Shown here piece by piece: positions 61,501-64,000 of a DNA stretch of 64,000 nt (within the stretch, counting starts at the first letter, position 1; every line of letters starts with the position of its first letter). The DNA lies in contig CM119267.1 in assembly GCA_051294375.1 (NCBI GenBank), forward strand, positions 20,337,476-20,401,475, in the 5' to 3' direction. This DNA comes from Paraspadella gotoi (Eukaryota; Chaetognatha). The notes below the pieces were generated by a model, which did no database searches, had not been told where the DNA came from, and saw nothing but the letters and a program-made list of their open reading frames with translations. The position numbers were made by a program, and so were the translations under genes.

Positions 61501-64000
61501 CGCCGGCGTCTCCGTTGGTCAAATTCGCTCCTTCCTCCATCTTCTCGTCGTTCTTCTCGGCCTCTGACTTTTTCTCTTCTCCTTCCTCGCTCCTTATCTC
61601 CCCTTCCGTCTCCACTTTCTCAGATTTCTCCCCGTCGTCGCACGTTTTTTCTTCCTCATCCATTCTTTCCTCTTTTTCTTCGTCCTTTTCTTTTTCTTCG
61701 TCGGACTTTTCTTTTTCTTCACACTCTTTTTTCTCTCCCTCCTCTTTCTTTTCTTCCTCCCCTTCTTCCTTTTCTTTCTCCCCTTCTTTCTTCTCTTCCT
61801 CCCCTTCTTTCTTCTCTTCCTCCCCCTCCTTTTCTTCCTCCTCTTCTGCCTCGTCCACCTCGGGAATCTCAAAGGCATCCGCAGCGTGTTCGCCGTTAAC
61901 GAGATAGAAAATTTTTTTGGGCGTGGAGTCGAGATCGAGACAAGCGGTGATGACGTCGTTGATCGCCAGAGGGCGGGAAAGACATTCTTTTAAATTTAAA
62001 GATAAACAAAAAATCAACGGGTCTTCTAAAAAATTAAAAAAAATATATATATATATATATTATACCCGAAAAGAACTTCTGCGAGCATTTTTTTCCGGCC
62101 ATGGTGACGCCGTATGAGTGCTTGTCCTCCCCCAATTGCTGGTCGGAATCCATCGTCGAATATCCGACTCGAACGTCGTGGAGGTTAAGTTCCGGACCGC
62201 GACCGGCTGGAACGGAAAGGTTTTCTCCTTCTATGTAATTTATTCGTTACGACTTCAACGAATCAAGGAGACCTCACCCGAGGAGGCGTGATTGGCGTCC
62301 ATCTTATCGACGACCTTCACTTCGAAGGCGATTTTCCCAGAAGTGACGCCCCAAGTGGCGCGACTGCCCGCGTAGAGATACCCGAACGCTTCAGAGTTAA
62401 GAGGCTTGGCACCGAGACCGTCCTGAAGAAGAGACGAGAAAGTGAAGCCATGAAATGAAAATAAGCCCGTGACGTGACCTTCGCCCCCCCGACTCACCTT
62501 ATCGACGATGAGGTTAAGGTCGCACAGGTATTTGTCCAAGGTCACGTGGGCGGGGTCCACTTCGTCGGGTTCCTCTTCCGGAATAGGGAGTGGAACGTAA
62601 CTGATGATCAGTTTGGAATTTTCAAAAGTCGAGCACATTCAAGAAAAACCCACTCCCAACACCCCTCTAAAAAATACTGACTGATGAGGTTGCGAAATTC
62701 GCTCTCTTTCCCTAGATCGCTCTCGCGTTCGTTCTTTGCTCTTCTCCTCGGAATCGCGAGATTTTTCGCGGCTTCGGTCACGCGATCGACTTCTCTCTTT
62801 GTCCTGCGAGTGATGTAAAAACCAAAATCTCATTTGCATATTGCAGCAATTGTGTTTGATGTATTCAAGATTCGGTATAGTTTCGATAAATTTAAACAAA
62901 TGATACTAACCCCTTCTGGCGAACGACTGCGGTCCCGTTGACGAGAATCCTACCCAAAAAAGAATCAATTAAAATATGTTTCATAATAACATTTATGCAA
63001 AATATAATTTCCGAGTCTCACTTTTTCAGGCGATTTGCTCGTCTTTCCGGGTCGCGACGATTCCGATTTATCCCCCTCTTCCCCCTCGTCCTTTCGCTCC
63101 TTTTCCTCTTCTTTTTCTTTTTCCCCCTCCTCTTCATCTTTTTTCTCCTTTTTGGCGTCGGACTCACGCTCTTGCGACTCTCGCTTCCTTTTTCTATTTT
63201 CGGAGGAACCGCGTTCGCGTCGCTCCTAAACCGTTCCGTAAAAATTATTTGGTAAAATTTCGCCGACCGGGGTTTTAACGTTTTTAAAAAAAATCCCTTA
63301 ATTTATCTATTTTTTAAAAAAAATATTACCTAATAATTAGGCTAATTACCTTAACCCTAAACCCTCTGAAGCCTAACCAGTAACCACCCTTAACCCTCAA
63401 CCACTCTTTAACCCCCCCAAACCCCGGTCGACGAAAGTAAAATTAATCCAATTAATTTTTAAACAAATTAATGAACAAGCAAGTACGTAACACCGGCTTC
63501 GAACCTTAGTAGGAGAAGATTCGGGTGTTGTGAGATCTTTGGAGGTATCTTCCATTGATTCCTCGGTTTCTTCAGTGTTTAAGGGTGCTGTTTCGGCGGC
63601 TGAGAACAATTATTATGATCGTTTACCTTCGCTCGATAAATCTTAAGAAATTTTGGGTCACAAAAACGATATAACTTTATATTCAGCAATCAGCAACTCA
63701 CCTTCGTCTTCGGCCGAGAGATCGTTCTTTTCGGCGCCTTCCACTTTCCCGGCGTCGGTGTATGGGGCCATTTCAACGGGCGTCGTTTCCATGGGTTCCG
63801 GCTCCTCAGTGGCGGGGGCGTCTTGGGTCTCGGTGGCGGAGGCGTCGTCGGTGGCAGCGGCATCGGTTGCCTCGTCGGTTGCCTCGTCGTTAGCGGCGTC
63901 GTTTGCGGCGTCGACGTCTGGAAATGCGTCGACTTCGCGGGCGGCGTCATTGTCAGTACAAGGATCTTGTGACGGATCGGTGCTCTCCTGGGGAACGTTG
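58574..64000 (-). CDS. HNRNPU-like: hnRNP-U-like protein with a large acidic insert in the SPRY domain (5' end outside window)
   Basis: Exons include 63691-64000 (continuing beyond), an acidic/Lys-rich exon near 63035-63225, 62681-62807, about 62499-62607, about 62278-62421, about 62067-62207, 61061-61986, about 60905-60973, about 60713-60844, about 60551-60627, about 60310-60451, 60048-60210, 59861-59961, 59580-59774, 59239-59475 and 58574-59166. The order is that of HNRNPU/HNRNPUL: acidic N terminus, SPRY domain (SEAFGYLYAGSRATWGV, SYGVTMAGKKC, NDVITACLDLDS ... PHILLKNVVVEVNFGQKEAAF), then a polynucleotide-kinase-like P-loop domain with Walker A GLPFVGKTTW, KRRNFILDVKSCTNDATQRR and RKMNAFQGFKRKAV, and an Arg/Gly/Gln/Asn-rich tail. 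The tail has seven DYNNR repeats and a long Gln/Tyr-rich, prion-like stretch. hnRNP U proteins bind RNA and chromatin. The exon 61061-61986 adds about 280 Glu/Lys-rich residues in the middle of SPRY. Confidence 0.92.
59285..59410 (-). repeat. 15-bp tandem coding repeat (DYNNR x7)
   Basis: Seven consecutive 15-nt units encoding Asp-Tyr-Asn-Asn-Arg, differing only at third codon positions (AAT/AAC, CGA/CGC/CGG/CGT). They lie in the RGG-type C-terminal region of the hnRNP-U-like protein. Confidence 0.9.
61100..61865 (-). repeat. Low-complexity GAA/GAG-rich coding tract (acidic insert)
   Basis: About 750 bp in which the plus strand is mostly C/T (CTTCTTCCTCC). On the coding strand it gives Glu/Lys-rich sequence with local EGEEEKKEGEEEKK-type repeats and a less repetitive Thr/Asn-containing middle (KMEEGANLTNGDAGDAE). 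Confidence 0.9.
62820..62845 (+). repeat. Dispersed octamer-containing motif, copy in an hnRNP-U-like intron
   Basis: AAATCTCATTTGCATATTGC, near-identical to 11569-11590 and to the reverse complement of 37130-37156. Confidence 0.6.
63254..63444. mobile_element. Small element with terminal inverted repeats (MITE-like), copy 2
   Basis: Left end AAAATTTCGCCGACCGGGG, right end CCCCGGTCGACGAAAGTAAA. About 190 bp with an AT-rich half and a half of TAACCCT-like units. It sits in an intron of the hnRNP-U-like gene. Same family as 13989-14145. Confidence 0.75.

Noticed and set aside
61092-61907. Long plus-strand open frame encoding a Ser/Phe-rich 271-residue protein
   Set aside because: It is the antisense of the GAA/GAG-rich exon of the hnRNP-U-like gene. 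Absence of stops is explained by the C/T-rich strand.

Overview
The window is a piece of an animal genome. It has dense multi-exon genes, introns mostly 55-90 nt long with GT-AG borders and AT-rich bodies, and CpG-rich exons. The orthologues present are typical of metazoans: Asunder/INTS13, ATG14, TTLL7, WDR26, DCUN1D4/5, NR2C2AP and ALG6. The small introns and intact CpG suggest a compact invertebrate genome, perhaps a sponge or similar early-branching animal. That placement is inference, because no taxon-diagnostic sequence was found.

Layout. 1-6608 is a large inverted duplication: arms 1-2042 and 4555-6608 around a 2.5 kb unique spacer. Each arm carries a frame-broken RhoGDI-like gene and the 3' end of a chitin-binding-domain (peritrophin-like) gene. 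Only the right-hand copy of the latter is complete (6251-7385). From there to the end, every gene I could model lies on the minus strand: ABCC/MRP transporter (8060-13702), an unrecognised acidic nuclear-type protein of 17 exons (15178-21448), ATG14 (21822-24782), NR2C2AP (24971-25490), WDR26 (27443-30960), a 62-residue ORF (31776-32081), a thioredoxin-fold protein (32146-32843), pyrroline-5-carboxylate reductase (33158-35340), TTLL7 (38895-43723), DCUN1D4/5 (46186-47592), INTS13 (49253-54089), ALG6 (54440-57012) and an hnRNP-U-like protein (58574 to beyond 64000, 5' end outside the window).

Most gene models were built by hand from splice signals and reading frame. Where the full exon set was followed, the total coding length is a multiple of three, which is a strong internal check. 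I expect individual exon borders to be right to within 1-2 nt.

No single pathway links the genes. They are housekeeping functions: glycosylation, neddylation, the GID/CTLH ubiquitin ligase, Integrator, autophagy, tubulin glutamylation, proline synthesis, RNA binding and export. The noteworthy features are the one-strand arrangement with very short gaps, an approximately 280-residue Glu/Lys-rich block inserted inside the SPRY domain of the hnRNP-U protein, the imperfect palindrome at the left end, several small dispersed repeat families (one a MITE with 20 bp inverted ends), and the unrecognised 1438-residue protein.
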